A DNA stretch of 42,551 nt from positions 1 to 42,551 of the forward strand of contig JNEM01016542.1 in the NCBI GenBank assembly GCA_000697335.1, given 5' to 3'. This DNA is from Conidiobolus incongruus B7586 (Eukaryota > Entomophthoromycota > Entomophthoromycetes > Entomophthorales > Conidiobolaceae). The position numbers were made by a program, and so were the translations under genes. The notes beneath the pieces are model-generated. The model had not been told where the DNA came from and searched no databases. It saw nothing but the letters and a program-made list of their open reading frames with translations. Below, piece by piece: positions 23,310-36,305 of the stretch (the stretch's first letter is position 1; each line of letters begins with the position of its first letter).

Positions 23310-24685
23310 ATGTCAATATTCAGCTATTTTAGCAAGGTAATCCATTATTTTTTTTTCCTACGTCATCCTTTGATAACATCATTTAGAAAAATGACCCTGA
23401 TTATGAAGAAATCCTCTCTAAATTAGAAAAGAAAATAATTGATTTAGAATCACAAATCACCCAAATACGAATTCAACATCACACAATTTCAGCTTCTTTA
23501 CTAGTGTATGGCATTGGTGGTTATATAATTTATTTAATAACTTATTGGCTAATCTTAAATTTGCCTACTGATCCTACCGAAGTCAAATTGTTAAAAATCC
23601 TACCCATTTTCTTTGCTCCTTTATTGTAAGTAATTAATTTTCAGATTTATAATATATCCTTATAAACATTTTTAGAATTTATCTTTTAAGATGGTTCAAT
23701 ACAACAATACACGACAGAAGAATCTTTTCCAGAAGTAAGAGCTTTATTTTTGTCATACTTTCAACTAAATTAATAACCTTTTCATTAGAAACTAAATTAC
23801 AAGCATTGAAAAAAGAGCAAAAAGAAAAGGTAACCCAGGTTTAATTTAAACTATTCATATTTTTAATTTATTATATAGGTTGAAGAGTTAAAGGAAAAGA
23901 CATCTTTTAACTCAATTAAAAAAATGCTAGAAAAATTTGACCCCGAATTCAAGCAGAATCAATTACGCCAGAGAATGAACTCCAATAATCGAGCCCCAAA
24001 TAGCCAAGATTTATCGCCTTCTACTCCACAACCAATTAAAGGGCAACATAGAGGTTTAACTAAATCCACGTCGACACCTTCTTTGAAAGAAAAGGCTAGA
24101 CAACAGACGAACCTAAAATCTCCCAGTGATATCCCTGTCACTCAAGAATTCCACCCAAATGCCCAGGATTATTCTTCAGCAGGTGAAAAAGCTTGGTATG
24201 ATAAGATTGTTGATGTCTTAATTGGAGAAGAAGATCATTCAAAACAGTTTGCATTGATTTGTCCACATTGTCATCAGCATAATGGTCTTGTCTCTGCTCA
24301 AGATTATGAAATGATTCAATATACATGTCCCAAATGTGAAAAATTCATCCCTAGTCGTGCTTCGCTTAGAACTTCTCCTAATATGTCACATTCCCCATCT
24401 CACCCTCGTCCATCATTTGGTCAAGCACATCTTAACCCAATGAATCACAATGTTCGACCACGTCCTTTTAATAATGGCTTACCTAATAGATTGGCTTCAC
24501 AACCATTGAATTTTTCAAACAAGAATTCCAAATCAACGCTACAGATGGAATCATTAGATAAGAATGATCCTGATAATGAAAAGGTAGAACCTGTGATTAA
24601 AGAAGAAGAAAATGAAACAGAGTTATCGAAAGATGATATTATTGATGACGAATCACTTGACTCGAAGCATAAAATTTCTTCTTAA
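23310..24685 (+). CDS. LNP1: Lunapark, ER three-way-junction protein
   Basis: Exons 23310-23336, 23387-23625, 23676-23734, 23789-23829 and 23879-24685; 390 aa. Lunapark sits at three-way junctions of tubular ER and counterbalances Sey1/atlastin. It has a short N-terminal helix and coiled coil (about 10-40), then two membrane segments, at about 45-68 (SASLLVYGIGGYIIYLITYW) and about 76-95, separated by a short acidic loop. A basic coiled coil follows, then LEKFDP, a Ser/Pro-rich linker, and the family C4 zinc finger CPHCHQHNG...CPKC at about 250-275, preceded by WYDKIVDVLIGEE. The C-terminal tail of over 100 residues is acidic and poorly conserved. Confidence 0.93.
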
Positions 24686-26737
24686 ATAACAAGCAATACC
24701 CTGGTACTATACTTCATTAATGATATCAGAAAATTGTCTGATATTGTTTTAAAAACTACAGTTTTTGTCATTTCACTTGTTTTATCAACGATTTGTTTTG
24801 ATAAGTTTTATTTAACTTATGAATTATAACATTTCCAAATAAAGATTATCTAACAATTGAAATATTTGTCAATTTAATATCTCTGTATTTAGTCCTATTG
24901 AACCAAATCATTGCTCTATCACTTCTAATATCTTCTATTATAATAAATATTACTTTTTTTATTTTATAAAAGATTCAATTGCAATCTTACCAGAATTGCA
25001 AGTATAATGTATGTTTTTAACATTTTTATAAACTAGCTTTCATATTATGAAAATTTATATACTTGAAATTATATTTATTTGATGTCATATACTATAAAAC
25101 AATAAAATAATAATTCAAAATTATATGCAATAATTGAATAACATCTTCGACTGAATACGCTACAAATTTAAAAAATTGGAATTATTATTCTATAACCTCA
25201 AATTTGGAAAAATCACCAAATTCTTAACTTTAATTTTCACCATTGGAGTTAATATAAAAATTGAATTTTCATTTGCAATGTTTAAACAATCTCACTTATA
25301 CTCTCAAGATTAAAAAATATATTCTTATATATATCATTGATTAAATAATTGAATCTAGAAATATATTTTTATTTCTTTAATACTTTTCCTAAGGTAAAAT
25401 AGCTTCAAAACCAGTTACTAAACACAATGCTTCAGTCCCGTATACACTACTGATTAATAATGTTCCTTGGTATTAATTTTATTGACTAAATCTGAATCTT
25501 AATTAATGGCTATATTTTTCGAAATCAATGTTTGTATTTTTCACTTTGATTATTTTTCTCTTGACAAACCACTTTGAATTAATTATTGTGAATTCGCCAT
25601 ACTGATTAAGATATTTAAATTAAATATATCCTTAAATAAAATATTGAGTACCATGAGTATTATAACAATATGCCCTTAAAAAACATCAAAGTAATTTATA
25701 TTTGAACAAATTTTTTAACATATAATTAGCAAATTTTGTTATATAGAATTTTGAATATTATATATTACAATTAATACAAAGTCTATAATCAAATTGCTGA
25801 AAATAAAAATCATATCGATCTATTATCTAATATATATTAAACAATTGTTTAAAAATAAGCATTTCCTAATAAAGCAATGATTATATTCTCTGTACATGAA
25901 TTGGATTTTAGAATTATATTTATAATAAAAATTAAATCTACCAAGTTTGTTCTTAATTAAATCACCCTTTTGATCGTTTTTATATTTAGGATAAATATTG
26001 GAGGATTAATTGAAAATGGATATTTAATAATGATTATTGTCTAAACACAAGGTTAGCTTTTCGTGAAAATGGAAATAGATTAAAAATTAGGAATTTTCAG
26101 AGAGTATAAAAGTAAATTATATATAATGACTCATTACAAATTTAAACTAGCATTCTGAGAGTCATTCAGTTATATTTATATTATATATTGGCGAAAATTC
26201 AATAAATATGATTTGGACAATAATATACTTAGAATTCAAAATAATTAAATAACAGAACATGAATTTTATATATTTATCAAGAATATTATTAACAAAGCGA
26301 GAGGAAAGACTTTCGAGTTTAAATATTACAGATGATTTATCTTGAATTTTGATTATTAATATATCTTAATAATAAAAATGCTCATTTCTACAAATAATCA
26401 TTCTATCATTAGTTAAATTAATATTATTCAATATGAGTTTGACTGAATTCTTGATAATCTAAAACAGATTTAAACTATAAATACTAATTTTTCAATTAAT
26501 TACAATATATAATAATTTGATAAGGATTTTTTTCCATATATAATGAATTAATTATCAATTTCCATATTTAAATGTGTCATATAAATATTTTATTTGACAA
26601 ATAACATATTTTTTAACGAATAATATTGAGTTAAAAAAGGAAATAATGATTCATGAATCCCATAAATCCATATAATTAATTCGATATATAAAAATTTTAT
26701 TCGGCAATATAATGCTTAAAGCAATATTTAAGTCAAA
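24686..26737. other. Intergenic A+T desert with one coding-like patch
   Basis: Just over 2 kb. The only notable content is the coding-like island at 25389-25466 (listed separately) and a short open tail near 26290-26343. No RNA or mobile element recognised. Confidence 0.5.
25389..25466 (-). other. Coding-like island ending in a stop
   Basis: 25 codons on the minus strand read GTLLISSVYGTEALCLVTGF then EAILP and TAG. It has coding-like composition in a region that is otherwise nearly all A/T. Immediately upstream lies AAG (possible acceptor) and then in-frame stops. An ATG at 25600 (MANSQ) is soon followed by TAA. It could be the last exon of an unrecognised or decayed gene. Confidence 0.22.
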
Positions 26738-27314
26738 ATGATTTTTAATAATATAAATACTTCATTAAGCTCACGCTGTGCAACTCTCACTAATTTTGTT
26801 TACCAACAAGTCCGTAATGCTACTAAGAAGACAGGCGGTTCTACTAGAAATGGTCGTGATTCTGCTGGTCGAAGATTAGGTGCCAAGAAATTTGATGGTA
26901 TAGCTTTTGTATCAAGTACCTTTGATGTATATTAATTTATTGTTGTTTAGGCCAATTAGTGAAAACTGGCAACATTATTTTCCGTCAAAGAGGCACTAGA
27001 ATTTTCCCTGGTGAAAATGTAAATATTTCCATCACTTAAAACTTATTTCCATTCTAATGCAAATATAGGTTGGTATGGGACGTGATCACACTTTATTTGC
27101 TTTAGTGCCTGGTTATGTCAAATATTACAGAATCACTAACCCTGAGAAAAATACTGAAAGGAGGTTTGTTGGTGTCACTCACGATCCCAATACCACTTTA
27201 CCACTTGATCCCAATCAACCCAGACAACGCAAATTCAACTTAGTTGATGTTAATGATTTCAAAAAGAAGTTAGAGACTCAATATGCCAATTATCGCAATA
27301 GCCAACAACAATAG
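26738..27314 (+). CDS. Mitochondrial ribosomal protein bL27m
   Basis: Exons 26738-26897, 26951-27018 and 27069-27314; 157 aa. Large-subunit protein of the mitochondrial ribosome near the peptidyl-transferase centre and P-site tRNA. The N-terminus (about 25 residues, few acidic) looks like a mitochondrial presequence. The core is the L27 signature: [61 protein letters not shown] and [10 protein letters not shown]. The C-terminal extension of about 50 residues is usual in fungal mitochondrial homologues. It ends at TAG. Confidence 0.95.
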
Positions 27315-28343
27315 TCCCATTTAACAATAATTATTTTAGAAATTAAATATAAATTATTCCATCATTATATCTAATATACAATATAGGTTTATTTCAGAAA
27401 TTAACTATTCTCTCATTCATATTATTGTATATTCTTTTTATATCCTCAAAGCCTTCATCTTATACTCATTATTAGTGTATATTCTTTCTAAAAGTTCCCA
27501 TTAATTTTAAGTCTAATACACAATATTTCACTTTATCATCAGAACCTAATAATTTTCAATATAATATATTATAAATTCATAAATTTCAATTTTTTTTCTT
27601 AGATGCAGCATATTGCTACATTTATAGCCTCATCTATAATATAATTCTGCTAGACAATTGCTATGTTTAGCAAGTATTTTAATATTATATTTTTCATTAA
27701 AACACTACTACATATTCTCAGCTGTATTTAAATATATCTTAAATCAATGTATTTTAGACATTTCAATCAATCTTCTTGGATAGGTATCATTTTTATAAAT
27801 TAGTATTTAGCTAAATATTTTAAACTCTTCAGATTAACAACGATGTCTAGTTATTCTTTGAATATTGATGATTATTATTTTATATGTGATATATAGTTCA
27901 TGTTTGATATAAATATATAAATTGGTACTATCCTTTAGAATCTTATTTTTTATTGTAACTGAAAAATATGATTAATTAAATTGCATGACAATAACTAATA
28001 CGCTATTTATATACAATGAACATTTCATTTAAATTAAAAATGCTTACAATTTATTTCCTATAATTATTGAATTCATAATTACATGGATAATAAATGAATG
28101 CTTTTGCAATACAAACACTTTTACAACCAGATTAAAGATAAAACCCCTAATTCATCTTATCCCATAAATAATAATTTTAGGAATTATATGTAATCAATTT
28201 AATACCTATATTAAAATGATATTGAAAATTTAATTGAATAATAATTACATTAAAATCTATTGTTAACATTAGTATTTTACATTGATATTTAATACTATTT
28301 TCATTTCACTAATTATAATTAAGGCTAATATATATTTTATATT
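27315..28343. other. Intergenic A+T desert
   Basis: 1.03 kb. No gene, RNA or repeat recognised. Confidence 0.5.
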
Positions 28344-30451
28344 ATGAATATTAACTCTGATGAATTTTTATCAAATTCATTTAATAAGGAATCAACTTTA
28401 TCAAAACAGTCACCAGATGTTCTAGATCCCTTAACTGCGATGGTTATTGAGAGTAAAAAGATTTCTACTCCTGATGTTCAAACAACTCCTGTGATACCTA
28501 AACAGCCTTCTCCTTTACTTCAGACCAAACCTTCCATTAGTCCGCCTCCTTCATCCAATTCGACAGTAAAATTAATAATGATTATCGAATCTAAGTATAT
28601 TTTAACCAAATTATATAGCCACCAGAAGTTATACCCTCCTTTGATGTCTTAGTTTCTAATCCACGTAAAGTTACAGAAACAATTAATCCATACACTGTAT
28701 ATCGTGTTTATACCAAAGTATTTAATTTTTTAGTTTTAAAAGCTCTGTTTTGTTAAATATTGATAATAGACAGATTATTCTGAATATGAGGGTAAAGAAC
28801 ATGTCGTGGATAGAAGATTTAATGATTTCTTATGGCTGTATACTACTCTACAAAAAAACCATCCTGCAGTTGTCGTTCCACCAGCACCTGAAAAGAATTC
28901 GATCGGTACAATAGATAATTTCCTGAATTTGCTTTTTAATCGATTAATTGATAATAGGTAGATTTCAAGAAGAATTTATCAAAGCCAGAAAACTTGGATT
29001 ACAAAGAATGCTCAATAAAATTACAAAACATCCAAGATTATGTAAAGATCCTGATTTAAAATTGTTCTTATGCTCTGATCGCTTTCATATTGAGGTAAGC
29101 TAATTATACTATATCGATGGCATTGAACTAAGTATAACTAGATTAATGAAAGAAAAAAAGAGTCATCCAAAAGCTTTATGAGTATATTCGGAGAGGCAAT
29201 GTCTAGTGCTACTTCTTTCTCAAAATTCAATGAACCTGATGAAGTAATGATATTTATGAGATAACTGTGAGAGATTCAAACTAATAGTCATTACATTATA
29301 GTGGTTTGCAAATCGTTTTAATCAAGTTAACCTGCTGGAAACTCAGCTAAAAAATTTATACAAATCATTAGATTATGTGATTAAAGAACAAAAAGGTTAA
29401 TTTACATTTATTATATATTAAAATCAGATTTTGACGTTATAATTAGAGCTTGCAACGTCTTATCAAAACTTTGGAGAATGTCTTGTTGGATTAGCAAGTT
29501 TAGAAATGAATCCGGAATTGGCTCAAACTCTAATTGATTTTGGAACTGTTCATAAAAGAATCCATGATTTGCACACTAAACAAGTAACGAACTATTACCA
29601 AAGTGATATATGTGTATGGCAATTTAGACTGATATTTTAATTTTCATAGACACAAAATGAAGTTGATGAATTTGAAATGACAGTAAACGAATATATTAGA
29701 ATACTTGGCTCAGTTAAAGTAATAATTCCTTTTACTTAGTGGTGATATGATTAATATATCTGTTAATTAGGCATCCTTCGATTGTAGAGCCAAAAGTTAT
29801 TTGAATTGGCAAAGCGATATTTCAGAATTGAAAAGGAAGAGATTGACACTTAAAAAGGCTGAAAATCAGACTAAATCATATCCTGCTTCAAAATTACAAC
29901 AACTTAAAGCAGACGTTATTGATGTAATTCACATACTTATTTCAATTTGATATTATATTTGACTTACCTTTATGAGTATATAGAGCGAAAGGAAAGAGTT
30001 GGAGAGTAAAGGAGAGTTTGAGGAGTTAAGCAATATCTTAAAGAGTGAATTGGAGAGGTTTGACATTGAGAAAGTGGAGGATTTCCAAGTTACATTACAT
30101 CAGTTCTTAAATTTAATGATTCAAAAGCAGGAGGAGGTATTTTCAATCTTATCATCAACTTCAAATTTTTCTGATTGGTTTTAGATTATCATACTTTGGG
30201 AGAAATTTTTGGCCAATCTAGATGGAAATGGCATTTCTCCTGAAATGAATAATATTCCTAATCCAACAAAAAATGGTATTGATGTCATAAATAATGAAGA
30301 AAATTTTGAATCCCCTGCTACTGACAAACAGGAATCAAATGAAAATAATGACGAACCATCGACACCTTCCCCAACTCAAATTCCGCCTACTCTTGACATC
30401 CCTGAAGATGAAACGTCAATGGTATGGGGTTCTGTCCCTTTGGATAATTAA
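28344..30451 (+). CDS. VPS5: Retromer-associated SNX-BAR sorting nexin (Vps5/SNX1 type)
   Basis: Exons 28344-28565, 28619-28717, 28770-28905, 28958-29094, 29142-29243, 29302-29395, 29447-29583, 29650-29718, 29771-29923, 29984-30136 and 30185-30451; 522 aa. Forms the membrane-bending half of retromer for endosome-to-Golgi retrieval. The PX domain spans about 76-197: VIPSFDVLVSNPRKV, YTVYRVYTK, the phosphoinositide-site RRFNDFLWLYTTL, the family hallmark NHPAVVVPPAPEKNSIGRF and LFLCSDRF. The BAR region is about 230-435 (ELATSYQNFGECLVGLASLE; KASFDCRAKSYLNWQSDISELKRKR), ending in IIILWEKFL. N-terminal 70 residues are disordered and Ser/Pro-rich; the C-terminal 70 are acidic. SNX2 or another PX-BAR paralogue is possible, but the VVPPAPEK motif fits Vps5/SNX1. 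Confidence 0.9.
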
Positions 30452-30741
30452 TATTTTATTAAATTTTATTCTTAACTCTATTATTTATTTGTATTGGTAT
30501 TTCTAGCATATATTATCAATTTTATACTGCCATTAATAGTAATATTATCTAAATTTTTGGAGTGATAATTAAATTATCAAAATGAAACGATTGAAATATA
30601 TTGAATAGCCATTAATATATTATATTATAGCCAATAAGTTACAATATTATTTTTTTTTTGATTTAATTGATTTTATATTTAATTTTACAATACAGAAATT
30701 AAAAAATGTTAATTTTAAATATTGATATCAATCAATAACTT

Positions 30742-30783
<42 letters not shown>

Positions 30784-31533
30784 AATTTGACTATTTTAAT
30801 TTAATACATCCTTACTATAAATTTATTTATGTAATTATTGATCTATAGTTTTTATTCAGATTTAATAAAATATTTCTAATTCAATATAATAAATAATATT
30901 TTTAACCATTTTGAGTGTTAATATACATAATTATTTTAATTTTAAAATTCTATATTGATTTTTTCGTTGATATATCAAGCATTAACACTCTTCCCATTTA
31001 ACCACGAATATCAAACTCTATCGAGTACTTGCATTAAGATTTTATAAAGATTATTTTTGTTAAGTATTAATAATTGTTCACTTATAATATTTATTAATAC
31101 TCGATTTCAAACTTGGCAAAGTTAATAATGATGAATGATATATGCATATGTTTACATGTTGAGAGATTTATGACATCTTAAATGCTTAATAAATCACAAT
31201 TAAATGAGAAAAAAGTGTAAAACAATGCTATTTTTATAAAGTCATAAAATTATAATGATTGTACAATACTAAATAAAGTAGCCATTATAGTTCTGATAAT
31301 AAAGGGACGTAGCATACATTTATATTGCTATTAGAAATATAAATATAGAAAAATCAAGTTGAATAAGCTGTTAATATATGAAACAGAATAAATATGATGT
31401 AACTCGAAAATTCGAATCAATAACCTTTTTGATTTAATCCTGAAAGCAAAAAATATATATTAGTTTTAAGATAAAATGAAAAATCACAAAAATACTAAAA
31501 AATGAAAGTAAAAAAAAGTTATAGTAGATTTTT
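30452..31533. other. Intergenic region between convergent Vps5 and CCR4
   Basis: 1.08 kb of A/T sequence with the window's longest (AT)n run at 30745-30780. Nothing else recognised. Confidence 0.5.
30745..30780. repeat. (AT)18 microsatellite
   Basis: Perfect 36-bp AT dinucleotide run, capable of cruciform extrusion. Confidence 0.95.
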
Positions 31534-33718
31534 TTACTGATACTTGTTATTGTTGGCATTGTTTGAACCATGATGATTACGCTTAGGTGTAAAAGTACCT
31601 ATTAAGTTGAGGTTAATAAGCAATAGATATATGAAAATAGAACTATTTACCTGATGATTTTGCTGGATATACAGGAGGGTTATATGGCAATTTGGTGGGT
31701 GACTTGAGTATCAACTCAGACACCAAACTGATGTGATCAGATGGCATATGCTGATTGGGAAATCCAACGAACTTATCGGCATATTCGGAACTAACACCAC
31801 CCAAGTTACCAGTCACCGTAAAGCATGATGGACTGTACCATATATAATCAATAACAGCTTTAAAAGTAGGGGTAAAGTTAGTAAATGAAAGATCGGTGCT
31901 TTCAGAGTAAGCAGACTTGAGACTAAGCTTGTGAGAAAGCCCGTTAGCTGCAAAGGAACCATACTGGTGTCCGTTAAGGTCTTGATGGTCAGCGGCAATA
32001 AATCCTTTAGTTAAATATTCACACACTCCTGAAGTTGGAAGAGAATTAAAATCACCGCATAGAATAACCGGGAAACGATTGATAGGGGTCTTTTTGTCTG
32101 GCAAATATGCTTGAATGGTTTTTTCTATTTCGCTTGTGAAGATAGCAATTTGGACGAGTTTCACATCGCTACAAGCAGGGTCCCAATGTAAGTGGGTATT
32201 GGCAATTGCCATTTTAGTGCCTTTTCCGATACTTTCCAAAATGACGATCCCACCCACGTTATCCTTATTAAAGAAACGGCTAAATAGAGTATCGGTTTTA
32301 CCAAAATGAGAGCTAGACATCGCATATGAACTAAATTCAACAATTTTAGCTTCCAGTTTTTTAAATTGCGATTTGCGCCAGAATGTAGCGCATCCATCTA
32401 CTTTAGCACGCTCCTGCTCAGACATGGTTTTGGCACGAGTTTTAATCCAAAAGATACTATCATAACCTGCACGGTCTAGCTCTGGTCGGAATAATTCTTC
32501 ATACTGGCTTTGCTCAACTTCTTGGAGACAAATAATATCGCAATCTCTAACAGAAATTTCTTGCAAAATTAGATCCTTTCGGCTGTTCCAGTTAAGTGCC
32601 CAAGATGGGGTATATCCATAGTGGGAAGGAGTAGCATACTGGTCAGAAAGAATATTGTAGCTCATTAATCGAACACGTTCAGATTCATTATCAACTCCAG
32701 AAGCTCCAACGGATTCCACCTGAATCCAATTTCTCGATGGAGGGGGCTCTCCAAACTCGGAATTGTCTCTTAGATAGCTAATGACAGCAGATGTACCTTC
32801 TTTCAAAAGCATACTCGCCAAAGGTTCACCAATAGGGTTGCCTTCTAATCCCAAAAATTCCAACTTATACAATGTGCCAAGTGCCGTAGGAATGTGTGCA
32901 ATCGAATTATCAAATAGCAATAGCTCTTTAAGACAGACTAATCTACCTAATTCTGGAGGAATAACTGTGAGTCTATTGTTGCTAACATCTAACTTTACCA
33001 AATTTGTTAACTTAGCAATCTCGGGTGGAAGATAGGTGATAACATTGTGGCAAAGGTAAAGAGCAGTCAAATGGGTTAAATTGAAAGTATCCAAACTGAT
33101 ATTTTTGATACCAACACCTCCAACATCAAGTTCAGTCCAAAGATGAGGTTCACTCAATTCAGAACTTTTATCGAGTCGATTGGCCTTCGCATGAGCATGC
33201 ATGGTAGCATTTTGTTTGGAGCGATTGTGGCGCTCTAGCGTTTCTTTAGCAAAAGGGGTCATAGGGTATTGGGAGGAAGCAAGTGTGGAAATAGAAGAAT
33301 GTAAATGGGGACGAGAATCTTGTTGATTAAGATGAGCCAGAGGCAAAGCAGAAAATACAGAATTCAAAGCAGAGGGTTTTCCAGAACTTTGGAGGTAGCG
33401 GCTAATTTGGGAATTTGCTTGCTGCTGAGCTAAAGTACTGTAAAGTTGAGCTTGAGCTTGTTGAGTGTAATTATTAGCATAAGCATTCAAAGAATTGGTG
33501 GAGGTGTTGGATAGATGCATTGCTTGAGTCGGTGAGGAGGAGTTGGGAGTTAGAGGATTTTGTAAATGGGGATTTGTAGCCTGGTTAGGGCCGACACCGT
33601 AGAGCATATAATGTTGCATAGTATAATTGGGGTTGGAGTAATTAGGGGGGATTCCGCTCCCGTAGTTCTTGTTGTTGGAATACCCCCCAGAGTTTTGTCC
33701 GTTGGTCTGATGATGCAT
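31534..33718 (-). CDS. CCR4: CCR4 deadenylase (CCR4-NOT catalytic subunit)
   Basis: Exons 31651-33718 and 31534-31598; 710 aa. Shortens mRNA poly(A) tails in the cytoplasm. The N-terminal 190 residues are rich in Asn, Gln and Ser. Leucine-rich repeats follow at about 195-320 (LTALYLCHNVITYLPPEIAK; LVKLDVSNNRLTVIPPELGR); these bind the NOT complex. The nuclease domain runs from about 350: RLMSYNILSDQYATPSHYGY, ICLQEVEQSQYEE (catalytic Glu), NTHLHWDPACSDVKLVQ, LCGDFNSLPTSGV and MPSDHISLVSEL. The small last exon (TFTPKRNHHGSNN, ending YQ) is inferred from a GTAAATAG donor and AATAG acceptor; unspliced, the protein ends SSGK four codons earlier in function-neutral sequence. Confidence 0.95.
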
Positions 33719-36305
33719 AAATTGACCTTAGACTGAGGGGATAGAATAAAAATATGCTTTGTTTTATTCTTCAGTGGAAGCTGAAAATACAAGAAAAATA
33801 AACTTCGAAAGAAATAACAGGAAATTTAAAGATTGAATTGATTTTCTAAAAATAAAGTCCACAGATCAGTTTAAGTGAAATTACACAGTTTAGAAATTGA
33901 ATATCAAAGCTTATTTTTTATTTTTTTATTGTGCTGTTAATTGTACAGTTCTATACCTTTTGACTGAGAATGGAAATGAATTGAATAAGCTGAAGTCGAG
34001 TTTGAAATTCAAAATAAAGACTATGGAATTAAGATGATATTAGAATTTGTGGGATTATACCATCTTAATCAATTTAAAATTGACAACGTAATTAATTTGT
34101 AAATCATAATTTTTTGAGAAAAAAAAATCCATAGCTTCTATTATTAATTTAATTGGATAGTTTAATAATCTTGATTATATACATATTTTAAATTTGATTA
34201 GATTAGTCTCTTTTTATTCAATTAATAATTTATCAATTATTATCACTTGATCACAATCTATATCATTTTCAAAATAAACAGACTTGATATCATTACTTAA
34301 CCTAATACATTATCCAAAACAAATTCTATACTATACTAAATTGAGAGCCGAAATTATGTATATAAAAGCAAACATATTGCTTATAATTTCACTTTTATAA
34401 TTCTAGCATAAGCTATTCAATAAAATTATAAATATGTTTTACATACTTCTTTAAGTTATAATTATTAAAAATTAATTACTATATAATACATAAGATATAA
34501 TGTATTATCTGATATTAGATACCATTTGCTATATAATTAGTAAATTAAAATATCGTTTTAAAGTATCACTTCAATTTCTTTTAATTGATATGGTTATATA
34601 TTACCTCAATATTTCAATTATTACTAATATTTATTAAGGGCCTTATTGAAAAATTAAACTTTATTAATATAATTCTTTATTACTCATATTTTAGTTTTGA
34701 TGATTATATAATTGATAGATAAATTATTCTTTTGGTTCTTAATCCATCTGTTTTTAGTATATATTAAACTAGTGAAAGAATAAAATTACATTAGATGAAT
34801 CTCTTGAAATTATTCTGACAGAATTGTATTATGATGAAGTGAATGACGCTTTGTATGGGTATTATTAATATAATTATCGGTATAAAGAGATTGAATATAT
34901 TTATCATACTGTGATAATATATATTAAGAGTATAGATGCAAATGTACTTTAGTGTATTTTTCAAGTTAAAATATTTCTATGATTGCAATATATACATTTC
35001 CATTTAATATTATTTATTCTATAATACGGTACGGATAGATTTAATGTTTTATAGATTTTACAAATAACATGCCTTTTTATTATATCCAAAGTCAAATTCA
35101 GTTATTTTTAATTAATGGTTCTAATTTAATGATTATTAAAATACATGAAAATTCAAATTCTACTATAACTTCATGTCAATATTAAACGATTTTCTTAATT
35201 GAATAAATGAAATTAGTTTGAATTTTTGTTTTGTTGTAATTGTAAGCTTTTTCTTAAGGTTATTATATATCAGATTAAACATGATTTATAATAATATTAT
35301 GGTTGTATCTCCATTTAATATAATAGTATGGCGATATCTTTAATTCTCTTGACATTTTTATTACAGTTTATAATTTTTAAATAATTAGTTGAAAATTAAT
35401 TTTACAGATAATCAATATATTATTAAAAAATAATTTAAAAGTTTTCTTAAAAATAAGTCATTCACATTTATAACATGTGTGTATTTAATTATTTTCATAT
35501 AAAATATTAATAATTTTAAAATATTTTGTCATTATACATCATATTTATATGGTTATAGAAATTAAAATACATTTATCAAAAAATATTACTTAATATTTAT
35601 TCCAACAAAATTAAGTATGGTAATAATGTTTACGTTGATAAATGTAGGCTTTGGGTTAGGATATTTTTATAGTCAGCACTAACATTATATTTAAGAGTAT
35701 ATTTGAGTCATAAGAGAAAGAATGAAAAATAATACATTAAAGTTAGTACAGAGAATTTTGAAGGAAAAGTCATGGTTAAAAAAAGTAATTTGGTAATACA
35801 TTAATAAAATTATTTAGTTCAAGGTGATAAAATGAATTGATTAGAGAATAATTTATCTTACAATTTAAAAAGTTCAAAGGTGCAATATATAATATACAGA
35901 AAATGAAATTTAATTAGATAATATTGGGAAAATATAGTAAAAAAGAGGTATTTATATGGACTGATTTAAATTAACTTTAATTTAATATCCAAGTCACAAT
36001 ATACTATTTAATAAGTTTCATTATATACTATATCATGATTTGTTTAATTGAAATATTTATGATAAAAAAGTTGATATAGCTATGAATCAAATATAATTCT
36101 ATCCATTTGATAGATATATCGAAAGAATAATAACTTTATCTTTGAATTGAAATATAACGATGATTGTACGTTGAATTAAATAAATTAAAGTGTATAATAA
36201 TAGCTGGGTTATATGATAAATAACAAATGTAATAAAATGGGAATTTCATCTATACTATAATATTTATTAGATCATTAAAGAGATATAAAATCTATGATAT
36301 TAATA
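33719..36305. other. Intergenic A+T desert, 2.6 kb
   Basis: The longest gap between intact genes on the right side. The first 350 bp are the CCR4 leader and promoter. A coding-like island lies at 34795-34858 (listed separately). The 21-codon hydrophobic open stretch near 35623 is too short to support. Confidence 0.5.
34795..34858 (+). other. Coding-like island flanked by splice-like sites
   Basis: 64 nt behind ACATTAG and before GGTATTATT, reading ESLEIILTELYYDEVNDALY on the plus strand. It looks like an internal exon, but no neighbouring exon in matching phase is evident. Possible remnant of a lost gene, or chance. Confidence 0.18.

Noticed and set aside
31813-33035. Several open frames on either strand within CCR4
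   Set aside because: Shadows of the conserved CCR4 frame; no homology of their own.
35623-35688. Short hydrophobic open frame (MVIMFTLINVGFGLGYFY)
   Set aside because: Only 21 codons, no supporting context.
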